Shown piece by piece: positions 18,908-27,761 of a stretch of DNA of 64,000 nucleotides (positions are counted from its first letter, which is position 1; each line of letters starts with the position of its first letter). Under the pieces are notes generated by a model. It had not been told where the DNA came from. It did not search any database and saw only the letters and a program-made list of their open reading frames with translations. Origin of the DNA: Aequorivita sp. CIP111184 (GTDB lineage Bacteria; Bacteroidota; Bacteroidia; Flavobacteriales; Flavobacteriaceae). Made by a program: the position numbers and the translations under genes. The stretch lies in assembly GCF_900489465.1 (NCBI RefSeq), contig NZ_UEFQ01000024.1:1-64000 (forward strand), given 5' to 3'.

Positions 18908-19861
18908 TTAATCTACGTTTTCAATATTTTTATAAGCAGCAATCACTTCTTTTACCAGACGGTGACGAATTACATCTTTGTCATCAAGATAAACCATTCC
19001 TATGCCTTTCACATCTTTCAAAACAAGTAATGCTTCTTTCAATCCAGAGGTTACGCGTCGCGGTAAATCTATTTGTCCGGGGTCGCCCGTAATCATAAAC
19101 TTGGCGTTTTTCCCCATACGGGTCAAAAACATTTTCATTTGGGCGTGGGTCGTGTTTTGGGCTTCGTCTAAAATCACGAAAGCATTATCCAATGTTCTAC
19201 CACGCATAAATGCCAAAGGTGCAATCTGTATAATTCCCGTTTCAATATGTGAAGCCAACTTTTCTGCAGGAATCATATCGCGAAGTGCATCATACAAAGG
19301 TTGCATATAGGGGTCTAATTTTTCTTTTAAATCTCCAGGAAGAAAACCTAAATTCTCTCCAGCTTCCACTGCAGGCCTTGTTAAGATTATTCGCTTAACT
19401 TCTTTATCTTTTAATGCTTTAACGGCTAAGGCAACACCTGTATAGGTTTTTCCAGTTCCGGCTGGCCCAACGGCAAAAACCATATCGTTTGTTCCCATTA
19501 GCGCCACCAATTTTCTTTGGTTTGCTGTTTGGGCTTTTATAGGTTTTCCGCTTAAACCATGGACAATTACTTCTCCGCTTCCTGCTGGACTTTCATATTC
19601 TTCCTTATTTCTGCTTAAAAGTACACGCTCAATTACATTTTCATCAAGCTTATTGTATTTAGCAACATGCTCCAAAAGCATTGTAATTCTTCTGTCAAAT
19701 TCCTCCAAAACATCTTCATCGCCATAGGCTTTGATTTTATTGCCGCGTGCAACGATTTTGAGTTTTGGGAAATATTTTTTAAGAAGGTCAATATTAGCAT
19801 TTTCAAGTCCGAAGAAATCTCTTGGACTAATCTCTGTGAGTTCGATGATAAGTTCGTTCAA
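18908..19861 (-). CDS. PhoH family ATPase
   Basis: About 318 residues of a PhoH-like P-loop ATPase, a family linked to RNA metabolism. Walker A is GPAGTGKT and Walker B is VILDEAQN, followed by TRMGKNAKFMITGD. The frame contains no ATG near its beginning. TTG at 19861 gives LNELIIELTEISPRDFFG, where family members usually start, while TTG at 19894 adds 11 poorly conserved residues. I chose 19861 on that basis only. It is cotranscribed with purC and divergent from the SAM hydrolase gene. The true substrate is unknown; flavobacterial copies often stand next to purC. Confidence 0.9.
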   Translation of the reverse strand: MNELIIELTEISPRDFFGLENANIDLLKKYFPKLKIVARGNKIKAYGDEDVLEEFDRRITMLLEHVAKYNKLDENVIERVLLSRNKEEYESPAGSGEVIVHGLSGKPIKAQTANQRKLVALMGTNDMVFAVGPAGTGKTYTGVALAVKALKDKEVKRIILTRPAVEAGENLGFLPGDLKEKLDPYMQPLYDALRDMIPAEKLASHIETGIIQIAPLAFMRGRTLDNAFVILDEAQNTTHAQMKMFLTRMGKNAKFMITGDPGQIDLPRRVTSGLKEALLVLKDVKGIGMVYLDDKDVIRHRLVKEVIAAYKNIENVD

Positions 19862-19968
19862 AAGGCGCGCATTTTTATTATGTGGAATATGCAAAAAATA
19901 GTTTTGCTACTAACAAAAGTAACCTATTTTTGTGGTAACTCTTTTAAGAAAATATCAACAATCCATTT

Positions 19969-20802
19969 ATGCCTATAATCACACTTACTACTGACTTCGG
20001 AGAGAAGGATCACTTTGTGGGCGCAGTAAAAGGAGCTATTTACAGCGAAATGGAAGATGCCAAAATTGTTGATATCTCGCACTCTATTTCGCCATTTCAC
20101 TTACACGAAGCTGCCTATATAATCCAAAACGCATACAAGAGTTTTCCGCAAGGAACAATACACGTAATTGGGGTAGATTCTGAGTTAAACCCTGAAAATA
20201 AGCACATTGCTGTTTATATGGACGGACACTATTTTGTCTGTGCAGATAATGGTATTATTTCTATGCTAACTTCAGAAATTCGTCCTGAAAAAATTGTTGA
20301 GATAAATATTCACGATCGTATAATTAGCAATTTCCCTGTTTTAGATGTTTTCGTGAAAGTTGCTGGACATATTGCCCGTGGAGGAACACTTGAAGTTATT
20401 GGTAAAACTATTTCTGAAATAAAGGAATTAACCGGCATCCGTCCTGTTGTGAGCAATAAAGAAAGTCAAATAATTGGAAATGTTATCTATATTGATAACT
20501 ATGGAAATGTGATAAGCAACATAACAAAAAAGCTTTTTGAAGAAGTAGGTCGCGGCCGAGAGTTTATTATAAATGCTCGAACTGCTAAATTCAATCAAAT
20601 ACACACACATTATAGTGATGCTATAAATTTTGATCTTCCCCCAGAAAAACGCGAGGAAGACGGAAAGAAACTGGCTCTTTGGAATTCATCACAATTTCTG
20701 GAATTGGCTATTTATAAAAGCAATCCTACCTCGGTGGGCGGTGCCTCCAGTCTTTTTGGGCTGGAATTTAGAGATACAATTACAGTAAATTTTAATGTAT
20801 AA
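19969..20802 (+). CDS. SAM hydroxide adenosyltransferase (DUF62 family)
   Basis: A 277-residue protein of the S-adenosylmethionine hydrolase family, which splits SAM with hydroxide to adenosine and methionine. It relates to fluorinase and chlorinase. ITLTTDFGEKDHFVGAVKG at the N terminus is the family signature, with the SAM-binding Asp. HVIGVDSELNP and CADNGIISML follow, and NVIYIDNYGNVISNI lies in the C-terminal barrel. No signal peptide is present. The physiological role is not settled; it may limit SAM levels. It is divergent from phoH and followed by an ABM monooxygenase gene after 68 bases. Confidence 0.92.
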   Translation: MPIITLTTDFGEKDHFVGAVKGAIYSEMEDAKIVDISHSISPFHLHEAAYIIQNAYKSFPQGTIHVIGVDSELNPENKHIAVYMDGHYFVCADNGIISMLTSEIRPEKIVEINIHDRIISNFPVLDVFVKVAGHIARGGTLEVIGKTISEIKELTGIRPVVSNKESQIIGNVIYIDNYGNVISNITKKLFEEVGRGREFIINARTAKFNQIHTHYSDAINFDLPPEKREEDGKKLALWNSSQFLELAIYKSNPTSVGGASSLFGLEFRDTITVNFNV

Positions 20803-20870
20803 TAAGGAAGAAATGTTCATGATAATTGTAACCATTTGCACTATAAGCTCAGTAATCTTAAATTAACTAT

Positions 20871-21167
20871 ATGTTTACAAGAATAGTAAAAATGGAATTT
20901 GAAAAAGAAAACATAGCTACTTTTCTGGCTAATTTTGAGTTAGTTAAAAAAAAGATTCGCAATTTCCCCGGCTGTACTTTTTTGGAACTTTACAACGATA
21001 AAAATGACGAAACAATCTTTTTCACCTATAGTCGTTGGAATGATGAAGCTGATTTAGAAAATTACAGAACCAGCGAACTTTTTAAAAAAGTTTGGAGCGA
21101 AACAAAACCAATGTTCAAAACTAAAGCCGCAGCTTGGAGCGTTGATACTCTTCACAGTTTGAAATAA
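20871..21167 (+). CDS. ABM-family (quinol) monooxygenase
   Basis: A 98-residue protein of the antibiotic biosynthesis monooxygenase superfamily, a ferredoxin-like fold that usually dimerises. Visible are the opening MFTRIVKMEF strand, FPGCTFLELYND and TYSRWNDEADLENYRTSELF, which is typical of YgiN-like members. These act on quinols or small aromatics, but the substrate is not readable here. It ends ten bases before gldF and may be cotranscribed with it; there is no evidence that it acts in gliding. Confidence 0.85.
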   Translation: MFTRIVKMEFEKENIATFLANFELVKKKIRNFPGCTFLELYNDKNDETIFFTYSRWNDEADLENYRTSELFKKVWSETKPMFKTKAAAWSVDTLHSLK

Positions 21168-21177
21168 TTAGAACTCA

Positions 21178-21885
21178 ATGTTTACACTAATAAAACGCGA
21201 AATAAACTCCTTCTTTTCCAGTACCATCGGGTATTTGGTGATTGCTGTTTTTTTGGTAATCAACGGTTTGTTTCTTTGGGTTTTTAATGGAAATTTCAAC
21301 ATACTAGATTCTGGTTTTGCAGACCTTTCCCCTTATTTTGAACTCGCTCCTTGGGTTTTATTATTTTTGATTCCGGCAGTTTGCATGCGCGCCTTTAGTG
21401 ACGAAATGAAAATGGGCACTTTGGAACTTTTGCTTACCAAACCCATATCATTACAGCATATAGTTTTGGGGAAATACATTGGAGCAGTAATATTAATTTT
21501 AATAGCTTTACTTCCAACTGTTTTATACGTATTTACAATCGCTGAACTTGGCAACCCACCCGGAAACTGGGATGTTGGCAGCACAATTGGCTCCTACATT
21601 GGTCTGTTCTTTTTGGTGCTGGCCTATACTTCAATCGGAATATTTTCATCCACGCTTTCGCAAAACCAAATTGTGGCTTTTATAATTGCTGTCTTTCTTT
21701 GTTTTGCACTTTATTATGGTTTTGAAGGCTTTACTTCTTCCTCTTTTAATATTTCAAATTTGGGCATGAAAGCACATTTTGATAGTGTGGCACGCGGAGT
21801 TTTAGATACACGTGATTTGATTTACTTTTTGAGCGTAACGGTATTCTTCATTGCGCTAACCATTTTTAAATTGAAGAAACTGTAA
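21178..21885 (+). CDS. gldF: Gliding-associated ABC transporter permease GldF
   Basis: A 235-residue inner-membrane permease with six hydrophobic helices. The opening FTLIKREINSFFSSTIGYL and MRAFSDEMKMGTLELLLTKP mark the ABC-2 permease of the GldA-GldF-GldG complex. In Flavobacterium johnsoniae that complex is needed for gliding motility, though some gliders lack it. The stop codon overlaps the start of gldG (TAATG), so the two are translationally coupled. The ATPase gene gldA is not in the window, as is common. Confidence 0.95.
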   Translation: MFTLIKREINSFFSSTIGYLVIAVFLVINGLFLWVFNGNFNILDSGFADLSPYFELAPWVLLFLIPAVCMRAFSDEMKMGTLELLLTKPISLQHIVLGKYIGAVILILIALLPTVLYVFTIAELGNPPGNWDVGSTIGSYIGLFFLVLAYTSIGIFSSTLSQNQIVAFIIAVFLCFALYYGFEGFTSSSFNISNLGMKAHFDSVARGVLDTRDLIYFLSVTVFFIALTIFKLKKL

Positions 21886-23579
21886 TGAAGACTACAATTA
21901 AACAAAATATCGTTTCTGTACTTATTCTACTAGTAGGATTAATTCTATTGAATGTTCTTGGAAACTATTTCTACATACGCTTCGACCTTACACAGGATAA
22001 ACGTTTCACTCTTTCTGATGAAGCAAAAAAAATTGTAGATCAAGTAGATTCTCCATTAATCGTTGATGTTTTTTTGAAAGGAAATTTTCCGCCAGAATTC
22101 CGAAGACTCCAAGGTGAAACCAAACAACTTTTAGAAGAATTTTCAGCATACAATCCCAACATAAAATTTGAATTCATTAATCCTACTGAAAAAGGAAATG
22201 AAGCCTTTCAATCACAATTTGAAAAATTTGGATTAACGCCTGCGCAAGTTTCGGTAACCGAAAGTGGCAAACAAAGCACCGAACTTGTCTATCCTTGGGC
22301 ACTTGCTCATCACGACGGTAAATCTGTTAAAATTGGTTTACTGAAAAATCAACTCGGAGCAACTTCTGAAGAACGAGTTAATAGTTCGCTTCAAAATTTA
22401 CAGTATGCTTTTGCCGATGGTTTTAAAAAATTAGCTACTGAAAAATCCAAAAAAATAGCCGTGCTAAAAGGAAATGGTGAATATGACGATCGCTACATTG
22501 CCGATTTTTTTTCCACCCTTCGGGAATATTATTTTATAGCACCTTTTACACTCGATTCCGTCGCTTCAAATCCTGAAAAAACTTTAAAAGCTTTGGAAGG
22601 TTTTGATTTAATAGTTGCCGCCCAACCCACAGAAGCCTTCAGTGATACTGAAAAATATGTGTTGGATCAATATATTATGAACGGTGGCGAATCGCTTTGG
22701 TTAATGGATGCAACACAAATGCAGGTTGATACTGTTAGCGGAAAAAGCTACGCCTTCGGAAAAGATTTAAATTTGAATGATTTCTTTTTTAAATACGGAA
22801 TCCGAATCAATCCAAACTTAGTTAAAGACGTCTATTCCGCGCCAATAGTTTTGGCAAGTGGCGATGAACGCGACGCACAATACAACCGCTATCCGTGGTT
22901 TTTTAGTCCATTGAGCAGCAGCGCAAACAATCATCCAATCGTTTCGAATATTGAAGCTGTAAAGTTTGATTATGCCAGTGCTATTGACACACTTCCGAAC
23001 AACATTAAAAAAACGGTTTTACTTTCTACTTCACCCATAACTAAAATCGTGGGACTCCCATTCCCTATTGATTATGAATCAGAAATCCCAAAGAATTTAC
23101 AAGTAGTGAACGAAGGTCCCAATCCTGATGAATACAACGCGGGAGAAGTACCGTTGGCAGTTTTAATGGAAGGGGAATTTACCTCGGTATTTAAAAATCG
23201 CGTGAAGCCAATAAAGCTTGAAGGTGAACTAAAGAATATTGATGACGGAAACCCTGCAAAAATGGTTGTTATTAGCGATGGCGACATCATAAAAAACCAA
23301 ATGCAAGGCAATCGTCCCCTTGAGCTTGGCTTTGATAAAATGACCAATCAATTCTACGGAAATAAAGAATTTCTGCTTAATACCGTCAATTACCTTCTCG
23401 ATGACAGTGGACTTATAAACATTAGAACACGGCAAATTGCAGTGCCATTTCTCGATCCACAAAAAACCTTGGAACAAAGAAACAAGTGGCAAATACTTAA
23501 TATATTGTTACCGTTGGGGTTACTGGCTCTTTTCGGAATTGTTTTCACCATTTACCGCAAACGCAAATACACACATTGA
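21885..23579 (+). CDS. gldG: Gliding-associated ABC transporter substrate-binding component GldG
   Basis: A 564-residue protein with an N-terminal membrane helix (about 10-32), a long extracytoplasmic domain and a C-terminal helix (about 535-555) followed by a basic tail. The sequence RFDLTQDKRFTLSDEAKKI is typical of GldG and the related DUF4350/Gldg family. It overlaps gldF by one base and is the last gene of that unit. It is thought to work with GldF and GldA in an ABC complex linked to gliding. A promoter-like element for dnaN lies in the gap after it. Confidence 0.95.
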   Translation: MKTTIKQNIVSVLILLVGLILLNVLGNYFYIRFDLTQDKRFTLSDEAKKIVDQVDSPLIVDVFLKGNFPPEFRRLQGETKQLLEEFSAYNPNIKFEFINPTEKGNEAFQSQFEKFGLTPAQVSVTESGKQSTELVYPWALAHHDGKSVKIGLLKNQLGATSEERVNSSLQNLQYAFADGFKKLATEKSKKIAVLKGNGEYDDRYIADFFSTLREYYFIAPFTLDSVASNPEKTLKALEGFDLIVAAQPTEAFSDTEKYVLDQYIMNGGESLWLMDATQMQVDTVSGKSYAFGKDLNLNDFFFKYGIRINPNLVKDVYSAPIVLASGDERDAQYNRYPWFFSPLSSSANNHPIVSNIEAVKFDYASAIDTLPNNIKKTVLLSTSPITKIVGLPFPIDYESEIPKNLQVVNEGPNPDEYNAGEVPLAVLMEGEFTSVFKNRVKPIKLEGELKNIDDGNPAKMVVISDGDIIKNQMQGNRPLELGFDKMTNQFYGNKEFLLNTVNYLLDDSGLINIRTRQIAVPFLDPQKTLEQRNKWQILNILLPLGLLALFGIVFTIYRKRKYTH

Positions 23580-23590
23580 ATGTTGATAAG

Positions 23591-23626
23591 TTTGTTTTAA
23601 CAAACACTTCAATTGAAATATATTTG
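23591..23626 (+). promoter_or_regulatory. Candidate dnaN promoter
   Basis: TATATTTG (23619-23626) matches the -7 pattern TAnnTTTG. A TTTG at 23591-23594 lies 24 bases upstream, slightly more than the usual 19-21. It is 92 bases ahead of the dnaN ATG and would free dnaN from gldFG read-through. Confidence 0.5.
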
Positions 23627-23717
23627 TGGTTCGACAGGTTCACCAACCTTTTATTACACTATAAATTAAAAGTTGTGGCGAGCATTATTGAGAATTATTT
23701 CATCAAAAACACACATA

Positions 23718-24836
23718 ATGAAATTCATCGTATCGAGTTCGTATTTATTAAAACAACTACAGGTTTTAGGCGGTATCATCAACAATAACAATACCCTGCC
23801 TATTTTAGATAATTTTCTGTTCAATTTAGATGGAAAATCCCTTACAGTTTCAGCTTCCGATTTGGAAACCACAATTTCCTCAAAATTGGAAGTGGAAAGT
23901 ACTGAAAAAGGATTGGTTTGCATTCCCGCAAGACTTTTATTGGAAACACTTAAAACCTTTCCGGAACAACCTTTAACATTTACTATTGAAGACAACAATA
24001 CTATAGAAATAAGCAGTAACCACGGGAAGTACGCTTTGGCATACGCCAGTGGCGAAGAATTTCCAAACGCTGTGGAGTTGAAAGATCCTTCTTCAACTGT
24101 AGTGCAAGGCGATGTGCTTGCAACAGCAATCAGCAAAACTATTTTCGCTTCGGGGAATGACGATTTAAGACCTGTAATGAGCGGTGTTTTCTTTCAGTTT
24201 TCAACAGACAACTTAGTGTTTGTAGCTACCGATGCCCACAAATTGGTGAAATACACACGTGATGATATCAGCGCTTCGCAAACTGCGGAATTCATTATGC
24301 CTAAAAAACCTCTTACACTTTTAAAGAGTATTCTTGCCGGTAGCGAAGACGAAGTAACTATTGAATATAACGACAGTAACGCAAAGTTCATTTTTGAAAA
24401 TACTGAAATGGTTTGCCGTTTGATTGATGGAAAATACCCAAACTACGAAGCTGTTATTCCAAAGGAAAATCCGAATAAATTAATTATTGACAGAAACCAG
24501 TTTTTGAATTCTGTTCGTCGTGTTTCCATTTTCTCAAGCAAAACCACGCACCAAATTCGTTTGAAGATTGCTGGAGCAGAACTGAATATTTCGGCAGAAG
24601 ATATAGATTACAGCAACAAAGCTGAAGAGCGTTTAACTTGCGATTACCAAGGGGATGATATGCAAATTGGTTTTAACAGCCGTTTCCTTACCGAAATGCT
24701 AAATAACCTAACGAGCGATGAAGTTTCTTTGGAAATGAGCCTTCCAAACCGTGCAGGAATTCTAACTCCTGTTGATGGCTTAGATGAAGGTGAAACAGTT
24801 ACTATGCTTGTTATGCCAGTAATGCTGAACAATTAG
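23718..24836 (+). CDS. dnaN: DNA polymerase III beta sliding clamp
   Basis: A 372-residue sliding clamp that tethers the replicative polymerase to DNA. I chose ATG 23718 (MKFIVSSSYLLKQLQVLGG), as an upstream in-frame Met would add 15 atypical residues. The three clamp domains are in order, with VFFQFSTDNLVFVATDAHKL in the second and the C-terminal MLVMPVMLNN that completes the hydrophobic peptide-binding pocket. Length is normal. It stands apart from dnaA and recF, as is usual in Bacteroidota, and follows gldFG. Confidence 0.97.
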   Translation: MKFIVSSSYLLKQLQVLGGIINNNNTLPILDNFLFNLDGKSLTVSASDLETTISSKLEVESTEKGLVCIPARLLLETLKTFPEQPLTFTIEDNNTIEISSNHGKYALAYASGEEFPNAVELKDPSSTVVQGDVLATAISKTIFASGNDDLRPVMSGVFFQFSTDNLVFVATDAHKLVKYTRDDISASQTAEFIMPKKPLTLLKSILAGSEDEVTIEYNDSNAKFIFENTEMVCRLIDGKYPNYEAVIPKENPNKLIIDRNQFLNSVRRVSIFSSKTTHQIRLKIAGAELNISAEDIDYSNKAEERLTCDYQGDDMQIGFNSRFLTEMLNNLTSDEVSLEMSLPNRAGILTPVDGLDEGETVTMLVMPVMLNN

Positions 24837-24866
24837 ATTCTTCGATTGTTAGATAATTAGATTTAA

Positions 24867-24890
24867 AAAATCCACCTTTTGGTGGATTTT
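24867..24890 (+). terminator. Terminator after dnaN
   Basis: AAAATCCACC (24867-24876) and GGTGGATTTT (24881-24890) form a perfect 10-bp stem with a TTTT loop, followed by more T. It is a strong intrinsic terminator 30 bases after dnaN. Confidence 0.9.
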
Positions 24891-24981
24891 TTTATTTCAA
24901 AATATGTGATGACATTTTATTTATTATTTCGATGTGTAGTTAGTTTAATCCTTAAAATCAATAATAACTAAAACTACACAC

Positions 24982-25494
24982 ATGAAAACATTAAAAACAT
25001 TAAGCATTTTATTCTTCTCTCTACTCATTCTTTCCTGTTCCAAAGATGATGGTGATGACGAAGGTAGCACCGATCCTGAAGCTGAATTTACAGCTACTAT
25101 TAATGGCGGACCCTATAACAACTTTGTGGCAAAGTTAGGTAGCTATTCATCTGATAGTACTTACGGACTTACAATTGCAGTTGTTGACGAAAATGGAAAT
25201 ACTATCCGCCTTTTTATGAACAATACAGGTGGATTTAGCAGTGGTGTTACTAAGGAAGTGGGAGATGTAGATGGAGACGGCTTTCAAACAAGTGCTCTTT
25301 TTAGAGACCAAGCAACCCAAATTATCTATACTGCAAATTCGGGAAGTTTAAATATTGAAAAAAACAATGAAAGTAATGCCGACCCAGACAATAGAGTTGT
25401 TTCAGGGACTTTTAATGTTACAGCTACTATTAATTCAGGAGTCACAGTTACTATAAATGGTAATTTCAAAAATATGGTAGTTTCTGGTTTGTAA
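24982..25494 (+). CDS. Hypothetical lipoprotein
   Basis: 170 residues with a lipoprotein signal (LLILSCSK, Cys19) followed by an acidic linker (DDGDDEGSTD). The body is rich in beta-prone residues and begins EAEFTATINGGPYNNF, the kind of start seen in small DUF6252-like flavobacterial lipoproteins. I cannot assign a function. The gene stands alone between two strong terminators. The acidic residues just after Cys may act as a surface export signal for Bacteroidota lipoproteins, which is an inference. Confidence 0.75.
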   Translation: MKTLKTLSILFFSLLILSCSKDDGDDEGSTDPEAEFTATINGGPYNNFVAKLGSYSSDSTYGLTIAVVDENGNTIRLFMNNTGGFSSGVTKEVGDVDGDGFQTSALFRDQATQIIYTANSGSLNIEKNNESNADPDNRVVSGTFNVTATINSGVTVTINGNFKNMVVSGL

Positions 25495-25513
25495 AGAATT
25501 TTTAAGACGGAGT

Positions 25514-25548
25514 AAAAAGGGAAATAATCTTGTGTTGTTTCCCTTTTT
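25514..25548 (+). terminator. Terminator after the lipoprotein gene
   Basis: AAAAAGGGAAA (25514-25524) pairs with TTTCCCTTTTT (25538-25548), an 11-bp stem with a 13-base loop ending in T. It could work in both directions. Confidence 0.85.
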
Positions 25549-25639
25549 ATTTAAAGTAGCATACTTTTCAATTTTTATTATACTATTTATAAATCGATAA
25601 CTATTATTCAAGTCCAGAAGTGTAAACAACAATAATTAG

Positions 25640-25647
25640 TACTTTTG
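25640..25647 (+). promoter_or_regulatory. mnmE promoter -7 element, near-leaderless
   Basis: TACTTTTG fits TAnnTTTG exactly and lies only six bases ahead of the mnmE ATG at 25654, so the transcript would begin at or very near the start codon. I see no TTG at 19-21 bases upstream. Confidence 0.55.
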
Positions 25648-25653
25648 CAGCCA

Positions 25654-27057
25654 ATGACACACTCAGACACTATCGTGGCAATGGCAACCCCAGCAGGCGC
25701 TGGAGCAATAGCTATTTTAAGGCTTTCAGGGCCAGAGGCTATCAACATTGCTTCCTCTATTTTCACTTCCATTTCGGGAAAGGAACTCGCAAAGCAGAAA
25801 ACACATACTGTACATTTAGGAAATATAAAAGATGGTGAACGTGTTATAGACGAAGTGCTAATCACAATTTTCAAAAACCCAAACAGCTATACAGGAGAAG
25901 ACGTGGTGGAAATTTCCTGTCACGGAAGTAGTTTCATCCAACAAGAAATAATACAACTATGCCTTCGAAAAGGTAGCCGAATGGCACAGGCGGGTGAATT
26001 TACATTACGTGCCTTCCTCAATGGAAAGATGGATTTAAGCCAAGCAGAAGCAGTTGCAGACCTAATTGCTAGCGACAGTGCTGCCAGCCACCAATTGGCA
26101 ATACAACAAATGCGCGGCGGCTTTTCTTCAGAAATAAAAAAACTTCGCGAAGAGCTTTTAAATTTTGCTTCTTTAATTGAGTTGGAACTAGATTTCGCAG
26201 AAGAAGATGTGGAGTTTGCTAATAGGGAAGAGTTTCAAAAACTTATCTCAAAAATCACCCTTGTTCTTAAGCGCTTGATAGATTCCTTCGCCACAGGAAA
26301 TGTGTTAAAAAATGGTATTCCTGTTGCCATTGTTGGCGAACCCAACGTGGGTAAATCTACGCTTTTAAATGCGCTGTTAAATGAAGACCGCGCCATAGTT
26401 TCAGAAATTGCAGGAACTACACGCGATACTATTGAAGATGAAATAAGCATAGGCGGAATCGGGTTTCGCTTTATTGATACTGCGGGAATCCGAGAAACGA
26501 TTGACGTTATTGAAGGCTTGGGGATAAAGAAAACTTTTGAAAAAATTGATGCTGCACAGGTTGTTGTATATCTTTTTGATGCTGAAAAGTTTCTAGTTTC
26601 AAGCTCCAAATTTCAAATTGAAATTGAAACGATAAAAAATAAGTATCCCTTAAAAAATCTTGTAATTGTTGCAAATAAAGTTGACAAGCTTACAGAAGAA
26701 GAAATAAAACAACTAAATGTCACCCTGAGCGCAGTTGAAGGGGCTTCCTATTTGTTGCTTTCTGCTAAAACCAACCAGGGCGTGGAAGAACTCCAAAATA
26801 AATTACTCGAATTTGTAAACACCGGGGCGCTCCGAAACAATGAAACCATCGTTACCAACAGCCGCCATTACGACGCTATGCTGAAAGCCTTGGAAGAGAT
26901 TATAAAAGTTCAAGAAGGTATTGACAGCGATTTGAGTGGAGATTTGCTGGCTATAGACATTCGGCAAGCACTTTATTATTTCGGAGAAATAACCGGTGAA
27001 ATATCCAACGACGAACTTCTTGGAAATATTTTTGCTAATTTCTGCATCGGGAAGTAA
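25654..27057 (+). CDS. mnmE: tRNA modification GTPase MnmE
   Basis: About 467 residues. MnmE works with MnmG to make cmnm5U at the wobble base of certain tRNAs. The N-terminal folate-binding domain (IVAMATPAGAGAIAILRLSG) is followed by a helical domain holding a G domain: GEPNVGKST (about 228-236), TTRDT, DTAG and NKVD. The C terminus FCIGK supplies the conserved Cys. I chose ATG 25654 rather than the TTG nine bases upstream. An oddity is TLSAVEGAS between the G4 and G5 regions: it is encoded by a REP-like word (26719-26743) that is usually intergenic in flavobacteria, so part of this loop may come from repeat insertion. Confidence 0.96.
   Translation: MTHSDTIVAMATPAGAGAIAILRLSGPEAINIASSIFTSISGKELAKQKTHTVHLGNIKDGERVIDEVLITIFKNPNSYTGEDVVEISCHGSSFIQQEIIQLCLRKGSRMAQAGEFTLRAFLNGKMDLSQAEAVADLIASDSAASHQLAIQQMRGGFSSEIKKLREELLNFASLIELELDFAEEDVEFANREEFQKLISKITLVLKRLIDSFATGNVLKNGIPVAIVGEPNVGKSTLLNALLNEDRAIVSEIAGTTRDTIEDEISIGGIGFRFIDTAGIRETIDVIEGLGIKKTFEKIDAAQVVVYLFDAEKFLVSSSKFQIEIETIKNKYPLKNLVIVANKVDKLTEEEIKQLNVTLSAVEGASYLLLSAKTNQGVEELQNKLLEFVNTGALRNNETIVTNSRHYDAMLKALEEIIKVQEGIDSDLSGDLLAIDIRQALYYFGEITGEISNDELLGNIFANFCIGK
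26719..26743 (+). repeat. REP-like word inside mnmE
   Basis: The bases CACCCTGAGCGCAGTTGAAG, preceded by GT and followed by GGG, match a short repeat that I know as common in intergenic DNA of flavobacteria. Here it lies in frame inside mnmE. A related copy in the other orientation is at 39940-39963. Confidence 0.6.
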
Positions 27058-27183
27058 AACTGTTTTTAATTCCGTTAAGATTTCCTTAAATCAACCGATT
27101 AATACCATTATTCCGTGGAATTGGCTATTGAAACCCATAGTTTTGCCCATTATTGATTAAATAATTGAAAAAAACAAAATATT

Positions 27184-27612
27184 ATGAGTCAAGTTACAGG
27201 AAATGAAACCGTAAAACTTCACTACACAGGAAAACTGAATGACGGACAAGTGTTCGACAGTTCTGTGCAACGCGAGCCACTAGAGGTAAAACTTGGAGAA
27301 GGTCGATTGATTCCAGGTTTTGAAAAGGGATTAGTGGATATGAAGGTTAATGAAAAGAAAACTATTACCATCCCGAAAGATGAGGCATATGGTGATGTTC
27401 AAAAAGAACTTTTCCAAAAAATTCCAAATGACAACCTTCCACAGGAAATAAAACCGGAAGTTGGTATGGGTCTTGTGTCTAAAAATCCTGACGGTAGTGA
27501 GCGTCAACTGCGCATCGCAGATGTAAAAGACGATTTTATTATCGTAGATGCTAACCATCCATTGGCTGGACAGGATCTTACTTTTGAGCTTGAACTATTG
27601 GAGATAAAATAA
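27184..27612 (+). CDS. FKBP/SlyD-type peptidyl-prolyl isomerase
   Basis: 142 residues of a SlyD-like FKBP: an FKBP half at the N terminus (LHYTGKLNDGQVFDSS), the sequence LIPGFEKGLVDMKVNEKK, an insert-in-flap chaperone domain (about 70-120), and the closing strand LTFELELLEIK. It catalyses cis-trans isomerisation of prolyl bonds and assists folding in the cytoplasm. It lacks the His/Cys-rich metal tail of E. coli SlyD. A terminator follows directly. No signal peptide is present. Confidence 0.93.
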   Translation: MSQVTGNETVKLHYTGKLNDGQVFDSSVQREPLEVKLGEGRLIPGFEKGLVDMKVNEKKTITIPKDEAYGDVQKELFQKIPNDNLPQEIKPEVGMGLVSKNPDGSERQLRIADVKDDFIIVDANHPLAGQDLTFELELLEIK

Positions 27613-27639
27613 TTTTTTATCATATTTTTTAAAGAAGAA

Positions 27640-27667
27640 GGCTGCCGTTTTGGCGGCCTTTTTTTTT
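27640..27667 (+). terminator. Terminator after the FKBP gene
   Basis: GGCTGCC (27640-27646) and GGCGGCC (27652-27658) form a G/C-rich 7-bp stem with one G-T pair, followed by nine T. Confidence 0.9.
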
Positions 27668-27721
27668 AAAACTTTTCAAGCTTATGTAACTAAAGTAGCA
27701 AACTAATACTAAGGTTTTTCT

Positions 27722-27729
27722 TAAATTTG
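27722..27729 (+). promoter_or_regulatory. Candidate -7 element for the TPR-LuxR gene
   Basis: TAAATTTG matches TAnnTTTG and lies 32 bases ahead of the ATG. A clear TTG upstream box is lacking, so this is tentative. Confidence 0.4.
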
Positions 27730-27761
27730 TGAATATCCATCAATTCTAAGACACCTCACCT

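Noticed and set aside
23628-23650. GGTTCGACAGGTTCACC near the dnaN promoter as another REP-like copy
   Set aside because: It shares only about 13 bases with the 39940 word and may be chance; noted but not claimed.
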